NCBI GenBank assembly: GCA_015494815.1
Contig: WGAK01000227.1
Coordinates: 1-8,889 of the forward strand
Source: Anaerolineales bacterium
GTDB taxonomy: Bacteria > Chloroflexota > Anaerolineae > Anaerolineales > DRMV01
Direction of reading: 5' to 3'
DNA: 8,889 nucleotides
The notes under the pieces are model-generated. The model saw only the letters and a list, made by a program, of their open reading frames with translations. It was not told where the DNA came from and did no database searches. This document shows positions 1 to 5,926 of this stretch, piece by piece. Position numbers and translations under genes: made by a program. Numbering within the stretch: position 1 is the stretch's first letter; the number at the start of each line of letters is the position of its first letter.

Positions 1-3
1 CAT

Positions 4-32
4 TTGGCAACCGCCGCGACTTCGACTATAAT
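4..32 (+). promoter_or_regulatory. Sigma-70-type promoter for the PIN/TRAM-cysS-rlmB unit
   Basis: A -35 element TTGGCA at 4-9 (5 of 6 matches to TTGACA) is followed by exactly 17 nt and a perfect -10 TATAAT at 27-32. Transcription would start near 38-40, leaving a leader of about 30 nt before the ATG at 70. This also rules against upstream starts for the first gene: the TTG at 4 is the -35 itself, and the ATG at 31 overlaps the -10. The sequence match is seen directly; activity is inferred. Confidence 0.8.
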
Positions 33-54
33 GTCATTAGCCCGGTTTGGCACC

Positions 55-63
55 GGGAAGGAG
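55..63 (+). promoter_or_regulatory. Ribosome binding site deciding the PIN/TRAM start
   Basis: GGGAAGGAG, with the core AAGGAG at 58-63, lies 6 nt before the ATG at 70. This is near-ideal spacing. No comparable site precedes the earlier in-frame TTG (4) or ATG (31), so 70 is the preferred start. Confidence 0.85.
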
Positions 64-69
64 TACGAC

Positions 70-1149
70 ATGCGACCTCAAGGCGGACATTTGTTCTTGC
101 GGCTCATCGGCATGGCACTGCTGGCCTGGTTGGGCGGCGCGCTGGGGAAGAGTCTGGCTTATTTGGGCGCGTATCCGGAAAAATACGCCGTGGTGCTGTT
201 TGGCCTGTTGGGCGCCTTGGTGGGCCTGGTGCTCACCCCTTACATCGTGCTGCCGCCCCTCAACTACATCCGGCGGCGCATCGTCGAACTGCCCGCGCAA
301 ACGGTGTGGGCGGGCATTCTGGGCATGACCCTGGGGCTGATGGTCTCGGCCCTGCTCAGTGTGCCGTTGCGGCTGCTGCCCTCGCCCTTGAGCGAAACCC
401 TGACCCTGGTGGCGCATCTGCTGCTGGGTTACCTGGGCGCGTTCATCTTCGTGGCTCGACAAAACGACCTGGCCGCGTTCATGACCACTTTCCGGCGGCT
501 GGGGCAGCCTGCCGCGAGCGGCGCGCCGGGCCAGAGCCCCTGGGTGTATGTGGTGGACACCAGCGCGCTCATTGACGGCCGTATCGTGGACATGGCTCGC
601 CTGGGCTTTCTGCAGGGCACGCTGCTGGTGCCGCGCTTCATCCTGACCGAGTTGCAGGGCATCGCCGACGCGCTGGACGGCGACAAACGCCGCCGGGGGC
701 GCCGGGGCCTGGACATGCTGCGTGAGTTGCAGAGCATCCCCTCGGTGGAGGTGCGCATCACCGACATGGATGTGCCCGACGAGCGCGAGGTGGACCGCAA
801 GGTCATCGCGCTGGCCCAGCGCCTGGGCGCCCAGGTGCTGACCACCGACTACAACCTGAGCCAAATCGCGCGCCTGCATCAGGTGCGGGTGCTGAACATC
901 CACGACCTGGCCAAAATCATGCAGCCGCCGGTGCTGCCGGGCGAGCGGCTCACCCTGTCCATCTCGCAGGCCGGCAAAGGCGCGGACCAGGGTGTGGGCT
1001 TCTTGCCCGATGGCACCATGGTGGTGGTGGAAGGTGGCCGCGACCTCATCGGTTCCAAAGCCGAAGTGCAAATCACCAAGGTGCTGCAGACCACGGGCGG
1101 CCGCATCGTGTTCGCCCGGCCCATCTCTTCCGCGAGGTCACGCTCATGA
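70..1149 (+). CDS. Membrane-anchored PIN/TRAM domain protein (YacL-like putative ribonuclease)
   Basis: The protein has 359 residues from ATG 70. The N-terminal part (about residues 8-130) holds four hydrophobic segments (near 9-29, 39-61, 79-100 and 110-129), so it should sit in the inner membrane. A PIN nuclease domain follows (about 158-285), with the acidic metal-binding residues in place: D163 in VVDTSALIDGR, E194 in TELQ, D242 in EVDRK and D260 in TTDYN. A basic KRRRGRRG stretch (206-213) lies within it. A TRAM domain, a predicted RNA-binding beta-barrel, closes the protein (about 286-350). This order of domains and the length match B. subtilis YacL and its relatives, which also lie upstream of cysS and rlmB. 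The family is assumed to cleave RNA, but its cellular role is poorly defined. The stop overlaps the cysS start in ATGA, suggesting translational coupling. The identification as PIN/TRAM is firm; the RNA target is unknown. Confidence 0.9.
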   Translation: MRPQGGHLFLRLIGMALLAWLGGALGKSLAYLGAYPEKYAVVLFGLLGALVGLVLTPYIVLPPLNYIRRRIVELPAQTVWAGILGMTLGLMVSALLSVPLRLLPSPLSETLTLVAHLLLGYLGAFIFVARQNDLAAFMTTFRRLGQPAASGAPGQSPWVYVVDTSALIDGRIVDMARLGFLQGTLLVPRFILTELQGIADALDGDKRRRGRRGLDMLRELQSIPSVEVRITDMDVPDEREVDRKVIALAQRLGAQVLTTDYNLSQIARLHQVRVLNIHDLAKIMQPPVLPGERLTLSISQAGKGADQGVGFLPDGTMVVVEGGRDLIGSKAEVQITKVLQTTGGRIVFARPISSARSRS

Positions 1150-2549
1150 GCCTGCGCATCTACAACACCCTCACCCGCCGCAAAGAGCCCTTCCAAACCC
1201 TGGAGCCCGGGGTGGTGCGCATGTATGTGTGCGGCCCCACGGTGTACGACAACGCGCATTTGGGCCACGGTGTCTCGCTGCTGGTCTATGACATCATCCG
1301 GCGCTACCTGGAATACAAGGGCTATCAGGTGCGCCATGTGATGAACTACACCGATGTGGACGACAAAATCATCCAGCGCGCCCGTGAACTGGGGGAAGAC
1401 CCTCAGGCCCTGGCCGAACGCTACATCCAGGCCTTCGAGCAAAACATGCGCGACCTGGGCGTGCGCTGGCCTACCGTCCAGCCCCGGGTCACCCGCGAGA
1501 TTGACTGGATTGTGCGCATGGTGCAGGGCCTGGTCGAAAAGGGCTTTGGCTATGTGGTGGACGGCGATGTGTTCTTCGATGTCAGCAAAGACCCCGACTA
1601 CGGCAAACTTTCGGGCCGCAAGGTCGAGGACATGCTGGCCGGCGCGCGGGTCGAGGTGGACGAACGCAAGCGCCATCCCGCGGATTTTGCCCTGTGGAAG
1701 GCCTCCAAGCCCGGCGAGCCTGCCTGGGAAAGTCCCTGGGGGCCGGGGCGGCCGGGTTGGCACATCGAATGCTCGGCCATGAACCTGCACCATCTGGGCG
1801 AACAAATTGACATCCACGGCGGCGGCCGCGACCTCATCTTCCCCCACCACGAGAACGAGATTGCCCAAAGCGAGTGCTACACGGGCAAGACGCCCTTCGT
1901 GCGCTATTGGGTGCACAACGGCATGTTGCTGGTGCGCGGGGAGAAGATGTCCAAGTCCCTGGGCAACTTCATCACCGTGAACGATTTTCTGCAGCAGCAC
2001 GAAGCCGATGTGTTGCGCATGCTGTTGCTGCAGGCTCACTACCGCAGCCCCATCAACTACGACGACGCGCGGCTGCAGCAGGCCCAGCAGGCCCTGGAGC
2101 GGCTACGCGGCGCGATGCGCCCCGCGTACCCCGAGGCCCAGGGCGCGGACGCGGCCACGCTGCAGGCCTTGGAGGCCGAGCAACGCGCCGCGGTGCAGGG
2201 CTTCGAGGCCGCGATGGACGATGATTTCAACACCGCGGTGGCCTTGGGGCACCTGTTCAACCTGGTGCGGGCCATCAACCGGGCCCGGGATGCCGGCGCG
2301 ACCGCGGCGCAACTGGCCCCCGCGCAAGAAACCCTGCGTCGCCTGGCCGAAGATGTGTTCGGTTTGCATCTGACCCCCGAAACCGTCACCGGAGACATCG
2401 CCCCCCTGGTGGAACTGCTGCTGGAAGTACGGCAGGAATTGCGCCGGGCCCGCCAGTACGCCCTGGCCGACCGCATTCGCGACGGACTGGCGGCCCTGGG
2501 CATTGTGGTGGAAGATACGCCCCAAGGTTCGGTGTGGCGCCGCGCCTGA
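1146..2549 (+). CDS. cysS: Cysteinyl-tRNA synthetase
   Basis: This class I aminoacyl-tRNA synthetase (467 aa) charges tRNA-Cys with cysteine in the cytoplasm. The HIGH-type motif is HLGH (38-41) and KMSKS is at 267-271. The four zinc ligands that give cysteine its selectivity are all present: C29 in the VCGP segment, C209 in GWHIECSAM, and H234 and E238 in FPHHENEIAQSE. These positions agree closely with the E. coli enzyme. The C-terminal DALR-type helical domain (about 345-450) is followed by a short tail ending GSVWRRA. The length is normal for the family and no break is seen. The ATG lies inside the stop of the PIN/TRAM gene, with GAGGT at 1134-1138 seven nt upstream. It should be co-transcribed with its neighbours. 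The identification is secure. Confidence 0.98.
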   Translation: MSLRIYNTLTRRKEPFQTLEPGVVRMYVCGPTVYDNAHLGHGVSLLVYDIIRRYLEYKGYQVRHVMNYTDVDDKIIQRARELGEDPQALAERYIQAFEQNMRDLGVRWPTVQPRVTREIDWIVRMVQGLVEKGFGYVVDGDVFFDVSKDPDYGKLSGRKVEDMLAGARVEVDERKRHPADFALWKASKPGEPAWESPWGPGRPGWHIECSAMNLHHLGEQIDIHGGGRDLIFPHHENEIAQSECYTGKTPFVRYWVHNGMLLVRGEKMSKSLGNFITVNDFLQQHEADVLRMLLLQAHYRSPINYDDARLQQAQQALERLRGAMRPAYPEAQGADAATLQALEAEQRAAVQGFEAAMDDDFNTAVALGHLFNLVRAINRARDAGATAAQLAPAQETLRRLAEDVFGLHLTPETVTGDIAPLVELLLEVRQELRRARQYALADRIRDGLAALGIVVEDTPQGSVWRRA

Positions 2550-2601
2550 AGCGACCGCGCGGCTCAGGCCCGGCGCCGTGTCCCCGTAGGAGGGGGCCGT
2601 C

Positions 2602-3369
2602 ATGGGCGAATGGATTTACGGTCCACACCCCGTCATGGAGGCGTTGCGCGCCGGACGACGCCACTTTCGACGCTTGTTCGTGCAGCAAGGCCCCCGCACC
2701 GCTGCCCGGCTTCAGGCCGAGCGCCTGGCCAAAGCCCGCCGCATCCCCGTCAAAGAGGTGCCCAAAGACACGCTGCGGGTGCTCACCCACACCAGCCATC
2801 ACCAGGGCATTGCCCTGGAGGTGGGCGGATACCCTTACTCCAGCCTGGGCGCCATTTTGCGCCGCCTGAGCGAAAGCCGCGCCGCGCCGCTGGTGCTGCT
2901 GCTGGACCAAATCCAGGACCCGCGCAATTTCGGCGCGCTGCTGCGCACCGCGGATGCGGTGGGCGTACACGGCGTCATCATCCCCAAGCGCGGGCGGGTG
3001 GGGGTGACGCCCACCGTGGTTCACACCTCGGCCGGTGCGTCAGAGCACCTGCTCATCGCGCCTGAAAATCTGGCCCAGGCCATCGAGGCCCTCAAGGAGC
3101 GTCGGGTGTGGGTGTATGGCCTGGAGGCCCACCCCGACGCGCAGCCCATCTATCAGGTGGACTTGCACGGACCGCTGGCCTGGGTGGTGGGCAGCGAAGG
3201 GAAGGGCTTACGGCGGCTGGTGCGCGAAAAATGCGACCGGCTGGTGTTCTTGCCCATGCGGGGCCGGGTGCCCTCGCTCAACGCGTCGGTGGCCGGGGCC
3301 GTGGCCCTGTACTTCACCTGGCAGGCCCGCGGGTGGGATGCCGAGACCTCACCCCTGGGGGAGGTATAG
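2602..3369 (+). CDS. rlmB: 23S rRNA 2'-O-ribose guanosine methyltransferase, RlmB-like (TrmH/SpoU family)
   Basis: The 255-residue product has an N-terminal substrate-binding domain (about 3-75) that begins WIYGPHPVMEAL, the typical start of the RlmB/TrmH group 3 type. The knotted SPOUT catalytic domain follows (about 96-245). Motif 1 is LDQIQDPRNFGALLRTADA, with N109 and R115. Motif 2 is VVGSEGKG (195-202), with E199. Motif 3 is LPMRGRVPSLNASVAGAVALY, with S225, N227 and S229. Such enzymes transfer methyl from S-adenosylmethionine to a ribose 2'-OH. RlmB itself modifies G2251 (E. coli numbering) in the 23S peptidyl-transferase region, although other TrmH members modify other sites. AGGAGG at 2588-2593 lies 8 nt before the ATG. 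The gene is 52 nt behind cysS with no terminator between, so it is probably in the same transcript. Its 3' end overlaps the convergent peptidase gene by 21 bp. Confidence 0.9.
   Translation: MGEWIYGPHPVMEALRAGRRHFRRLFVQQGPRTAARLQAERLAKARRIPVKEVPKDTLRVLTHTSHHQGIALEVGGYPYSSLGAILRRLSESRAAPLVLLLDQIQDPRNFGALLRTADAVGVHGVIIPKRGRVGVTPTVVHTSAGASEHLLIAPENLAQAIEALKERRVWVYGLEAHPDAQPIYQVDLHGPLAWVVGSEGKGLRRLVREKCDRLVFLPMRGRVPSLNASVAGAVALYFTWQARGWDAETSPLGEV
3346..3365. other. Imperfect palindrome at the convergent 3' ends
   Basis: The arms ACCTC (3346-3350) and GAGGT (3361-3365) pair; an A.G mismatch and two further C-G pairs close a 4-nt loop. The palindrome covers the overlap of rlmB and the peptidase gene and includes the peptidase stop (complement of 3349-3351). 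Either transcript could fold it. No T-tract follows on either strand, so it is not a classical intrinsic terminator; a role in 3'-end formation is only inferred. Confidence 0.4.
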
Positions 3370-4626
3370 GCCCACCACCCGTTGTTGTGGGCGCCAGTAG
3401 GTTTGGGCCACGCGTTGCACATCCGCCGGGGTGACCGCGGCCAGGCGCTCGAGGTATTGCTCGGCCCACGACGCGTCGGCCAGCATCTCGCTGTAGCCCA
3501 GCCAAAAAGCCTGGCCCGTGATGCTTTCGCTGTTGTAGGCGAACAACGCGCGGGCCTGCTTGAGCGCGCGGGCCAGGTCGGCCGCGCGTGGGGGGGCGTC
3601 CTGTAAGCGCCGCACCTCGTCGTCCAGCACTTGCAGCACTTGCTCGGGGGTGTGGTCGGGGTGCAGCACCACCGTAATCCAATAGAGGTACGGGTCCACG
3701 GTGGCCTGCAGGCTGCCCGAAACCGACACGGCCAGACCGCGCTCCACCAGCGCCCGGTACAGCCGCGAAGTGTGGTGCGAGAGCCCGCCGCCGAAGAAAT
3801 TGAGGTTCGACGGCCCGGTGAGCAGGCTATCGGCCAGCAGATAAGGCCAAAAGTCGGGGTCCGCGGCCCGCGGGGCGCGATAGGCCACCTGCACGAAGGT
3901 GGTTTCGCCGGGGCCTTCGACCACCACCCGCCGCTCCCCCCGTTGCGGCGGCTCGGGGCGGGCCAGCCGCGGGGGTTCGGGGCCGGCCTTCAGCGCGCCG
4001 TAGAAGCGCTCGATGCGGGGCAGCAAATCCGCGATGGTGAAATCGCCGGCCACGGCCAGCACCGCGTTGTTGGGCACATAGTAAGTGCGATAATGGCGAT
4101 ACAGGTCGGCGCGCGTCATGGTGCGCAGGTCGGCCATGTCGCCGATGACTTCGTGATGGTAAGCATGCACGCGAAAGGCCGCGGCCTGGACCTCTTCCCC
4201 CAGCACGAAAAGCGGCTCGTTCTCATCGCCCTGCCGTTCTGAAATGACCACCGTGCGCTCCGATTCCACCTCCGCGGGGTCGAATTGGGCGTGCACCATG
4301 CGGTCGGCTTCCAACTCCAGGGCCAGGTCAATCTCCGCGGCGGGCAGGGTCTCGAAAAAGGTGGTCCAGTCCAGGTAGGTGAAGGCGTTCCAGGTGCCGC
4401 CCACCCGCGAGATGGCTTTGTCGAGCACCCCCGCGGGGAAGCGCGGCGTGCCTTTGAACAGCATGTGCTCGACCCAATGGGAAATGCCTGTGCGGCCGGG
4501 CACCTCGTCGCGCGAGCCGACGCGGTACCACACCCAATGGCTGATGACCGGCGCGGTGTGCACCTCTTTGAGCACGACCAGCAGGCCGTTGTCCAGGCGT
4601 GTGCGATAAACGGGCGTGTTGTCCAT
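3349..4626 (-). CDS. M16 family zinc metallopeptidase (PqqL/MPP-beta-like insulinase family)
   Basis: The product has 425 residues counted from the ATG whose complement is at 4624-4626. The inverted zinc motif HxxEH is present as H50-W-V-E53-H54 in ISHWVEHMLFKGTPRFP. The third ligand is E130 in VVISERQGDENEP, with 75 residues between H54 and E130, the spacing typical of M16. The N-terminal catalytic domain (about 5-160) is followed by the M16_C domain (about 165-350) and a C-terminal segment with AYNSESITGQAFWLGYSE. This is the standard two-domain M16 unit of about 420 residues. There is no signal peptide, so it is probably cytoplasmic. The family degrades peptides inside a closed chamber, often as a dimer or as an active/inactive pair; no second M16 gene lies beside it here. 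A longer reading frame runs upstream to 4734, but its first 36 codons span the promoter and look unlike M16. The substrate is unknown. Confidence 0.92.
   Translation of the reverse strand: MDNTPVYRTRLDNGLLVVLKEVHTAPVISHWVWYRVGSRDEVPGRTGISHWVEHMLFKGTPRFPAGVLDKAISRVGGTWNAFTYLDWTTFFETLPAAEIDLALELEADRMVHAQFDPAEVESERTVVISERQGDENEPLFVLGEEVQAAAFRVHAYHHEVIGDMADLRTMTRADLYRHYRTYYVPNNAVLAVAGDFTIADLLPRIERFYGALKAGPEPPRLARPEPPQRGERRVVVEGPGETTFVQVAYRAPRAADPDFWPYLLADSLLTGPSNLNFFGGGLSHHTSRLYRALVERGLAVSVSGSLQATVDPYLYWITVVLHPDHTPEQVLQVLDDEVRRLQDAPPRAADLARALKQARALFAYNSESITGQAFWLGYSEMLADASWAEQYLERLAAVTPADVQRVAQTYWRPQQRVVGLYLPQG
3370..3392 (+). other. Hairpin immediately after the rlmB stop
   Basis: GCCCAC (3370-3375) can pair with GTGGGC (3387-3392) around an 11-nt loop, starting at the first base after the rlmB TAG. 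It lies inside the coding sequence of the opposite-strand peptidase. There is no poly-T tail. It could act as a Rho-linked or mRNA-protective 3' structure for the + strand operon, or be a chance fold in GC-rich DNA. Confidence 0.35.
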
Positions 4627-4630
4627 GCTC

Positions 4631-4636
4631 TTCCTC
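4631..4636 (-). promoter_or_regulatory. Ribosome binding site deciding the peptidase start
   Basis: Read on the minus strand, GAGGAA lies 4 nt before the ATG at 4626-4624. The minus-strand -10 at 4662-4657 predicts a transcript start near 4650, so only this ATG, and not the earlier in-frame one at 4734, would be on the message. Confidence 0.7.
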
Positions 4637-4656
4637 AGGGGCCAATTGCCGCCGGG

Positions 4657-4665
4657 ATTATACCA
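4657..4665 (-). promoter_or_regulatory. Extended -10 promoter for the M16 peptidase
   Basis: The minus strand reads TGG-TATAAT (4665 to 4657), a perfect -10 with the TGn extension. No good -35 is seen 16-18 nt upstream, where the DNA is almost pure G+C, as expected if the extended -10 compensates. A start near 4650 gives a leader of about 24 nt that carries the GAGGAA site. Activity is inferred. Confidence 0.65.
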
Positions 4666-4706
4666 GGACTTGCGCTGGAACGCGCGCCGCGCGGCCCGGC
4701 CGTATC

Positions 4707-4715
4707 TGGTATAAT
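4707..4715 (+). promoter_or_regulatory. Extended -10 promoter for the ABC transporter operon
   Basis: TGG-TATAAT at 4707-4715 is a perfect -10 with the TGn extension and no recognisable -35. A transcript from near 4722 would carry a leader of about 125 nt before the first permease ATG at 4847. The motif is seen directly; use in vivo is inferred. Confidence 0.65.
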
Positions 4716-4721
4716 CCTTCG

Positions 4722-4846
4722 ACAACATCGTCACGCCCCCGGTGGGCGATGCGGTCGTCGGTCCGGCGGGCCTGGGGGCCTGCCGGGTATTTGGCGTCTA
4801 CCATCGCGTCCCAGGGCGGACGATTCCCTTCCACGAGGGCAAACCC
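4722..4846 (+). promoter_or_regulatory. Structured 5' leader of the ABC transporter operon
   Basis: The leader can form a series of stem-loops. CGCCC/GGGCG is at 4734-4748. CCGGCGGGCC/GGCCTGCCGG at 4763-4786 is a 10-bp stem with one G.U pair and a TGGG loop. CGTCC/GGACG is at 4807-4822. A last one has CCCTT (4826-4830) pairing with GAGGG (4835-4839), the likely ribosome-binding site of the first permease. No T-tract follows the strong stem, so attenuation is less likely than control at translation. I do not recognise a known riboswitch class. In such GC-rich DNA some of these folds may be accidental. Confidence 0.4.
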
Positions 4847-5908
4847 ATGCGTTCGGTCATCCTGTCGGTTACCGCGGTTTTGTTGGCCCTGCTCATCGGT
4901 GCGGGCATTTTGGTGCTCTCGGGCGCGTCGCCGGTGGCGGCCTATACGGCCCTGATTCACGGCGCGTTCGGCGACGCCCAGGCCTGGCAACGCACCCTGG
5001 AAAAGGCCACGCCGTTGGTATTCAGCGGCCTGGCCGTGGCCTTTGCGTTCAAAGCCGGGTTGTTCAACATCGGTGCGCAGGGGCAATTGCTGGTGGGAGC
5101 CATCATTGCCGCGGCCGTGGGCTTCGGCGTCGAGGGCCTGCCGGCCTGGATTCACGCGCCGCTGGCGTTGCTGGCGGGCGCGGCCGCGGGGGCGGCGTTG
5201 GCCGCGGTGGCCGGCGCGCTCAAGGTGTACACGGGCGCGCACGAGGTCATCACCACCATCATGCTCAACTACATCGCCATCAACCTGACCGATTACCTGG
5301 CCGATGGGCCATGGAAGGACACTTCGCCGGGCAACATCGTGGCCCGCACCCCGCACATTCTCGATACCGCAGCCCTGCCCACCTGGGGCCCGGTGCCTTC
5401 GGGGTTCATCCTGGCCGTGCTGCTGGCTGCGGTCATCTACTGGCTGCTGTGGAAGACCACCTTCGGCTTTGAGATTCGCACCGTGGGCCAAAACCGGCAC
5501 GCGGCCCGCTACGCGGGCATGCGGGTGGCCCGCACCGTCATCTTGACCATGGTCATCAGCGGCTTGTTCGCCGGGTTGGGCGGCGCGGTCGAAACCCAGG
5601 GCGTGGTGGGCCGTTACCAGCCGGGCTTCAACGTGGGCCTGGGCTTCGAAGGCATCACCATCGCGCTGCTGGCCAAAACGCACCCCTTCGGCGTCATCCC
5701 CGCGGCGCTGCTGGTAGGCGCCATGAAAGCCGGTTCCAGCCAGATGCAATTCGTGGCCGATGTGCCCAAAGAAATCATTGATGTCATTCAAGCGCTGATT
5801 TTGTTCTTCATCGCGGCCGAGTTCTTGCTGCGGCGCTTGCTGCGCCTGCGGGCCGAGGCCGGTGAAGAGCAACTGGTCCTCAGCACCGGCTGGGGCAGCG
5901 GCGAATAA
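4847..5908 (+). CDS. ABC transporter permease, BMP/nucleoside-type (NupP/YufP-like, BPD_transp_2 family)
   Basis: This 353-residue integral membrane protein is one half of the channel of a nucleoside or simple-sugar importer. It begins with a hydrophobic segment (about 4-24) and has further membrane spans near 55-95, 102-124, 134-150, 186-203, 231-252, 264-296 and 311-328. The family hallmark GLFNIGAQGQLLVGA is at 71-85. The cytoplasmic segment VGQNRHAARYAGM (213-225) is the expected coupling loop to the ATPase. The start chosen is ATG 4847, with GAGGG at 4835-4839 seven nt upstream. The frame is open back to a GTG at 4742, but that has no ribosome-binding site and the extra 35 residues come from the hairpin-rich leader. 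The next permease follows after 18 nt. The substrate class rests on family resemblance to the BmpA/Nup systems, since no binding protein is visible here. Confidence 0.9.
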   Translation: MRSVILSVTAVLLALLIGAGILVLSGASPVAAYTALIHGAFGDAQAWQRTLEKATPLVFSGLAVAFAFKAGLFNIGAQGQLLVGAIIAAAVGFGVEGLPAWIHAPLALLAGAAAGAALAAVAGALKVYTGAHEVITTIMLNYIAINLTDYLADGPWKDTSPGNIVARTPHILDTAALPTWGPVPSGFILAVLLAAVIYWLLWKTTFGFEIRTVGQNRHAARYAGMRVARTVILTMVISGLFAGLGGAVETQGVVGRYQPGFNVGLGFEGITIALLAKTHPFGVIPAALLVGAMKAGSSQMQFVADVPKEIIDVIQALILFFIAAEFLLRRLLRLRAEAGEEQLVLSTGWGSGE

Positions 5909-5926
5909 CCCGCGACGAGGTGAGGC

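Larger units (their letters stand above)
4655..4717. repeat. 12-bp perfect inverted repeat formed by two divergent -10 elements
   Basis: GGATTATACCAG at 4655-4666 is the exact reverse complement of CTGGTATAATCC at 4706-4717, with 39 bp between the arms. Each arm contains an outward-facing extended -10. The central 39 bp is very GC-rich and holds the palindrome CCGCGCGG (4687-4694). The zones where both -35 contacts would fall (about 4680-4692) coincide, so polymerase bound at one promoter should exclude it from the other. Confidence 0.8.

Noticed and set aside
37..1071. Long antisense open frames opposite real genes (also 879-2039, 4658-5956 and 6846-8294 on the minus strand)
   Set aside because: They mirror well-supported genes. 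Their His-, Gln- and Arg-rich make-up comes from reading GTG and CTG codons backwards in GC-rich DNA. None shows a recognisable domain.
4627..4734. 36-residue N-terminal extension of the M16 peptidase
   Set aside because: It spans the minus-strand -10 and the transcript start, lacks family similarity, and a good ribosome-binding site precedes the ATG at 4626.
4742..4846. 35-residue N-terminal extension of the first permease from a GTG
   Set aside because: No ribosome-binding site precedes the GTG, the segment is hydrophilic and hairpin-rich, and the ATG at 4847 with GAGGG upstream gives a normal NupP-type N-terminus.
4706..4846. Purine or 2'-deoxyguanosine riboswitch upstream of the nucleoside-type importer
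   Set aside because: TATAATCC and TCTACC invite the comparison, but the order, spacing and conserved core of the purine aptamer are absent, and TATAAT is better explained as the -10.
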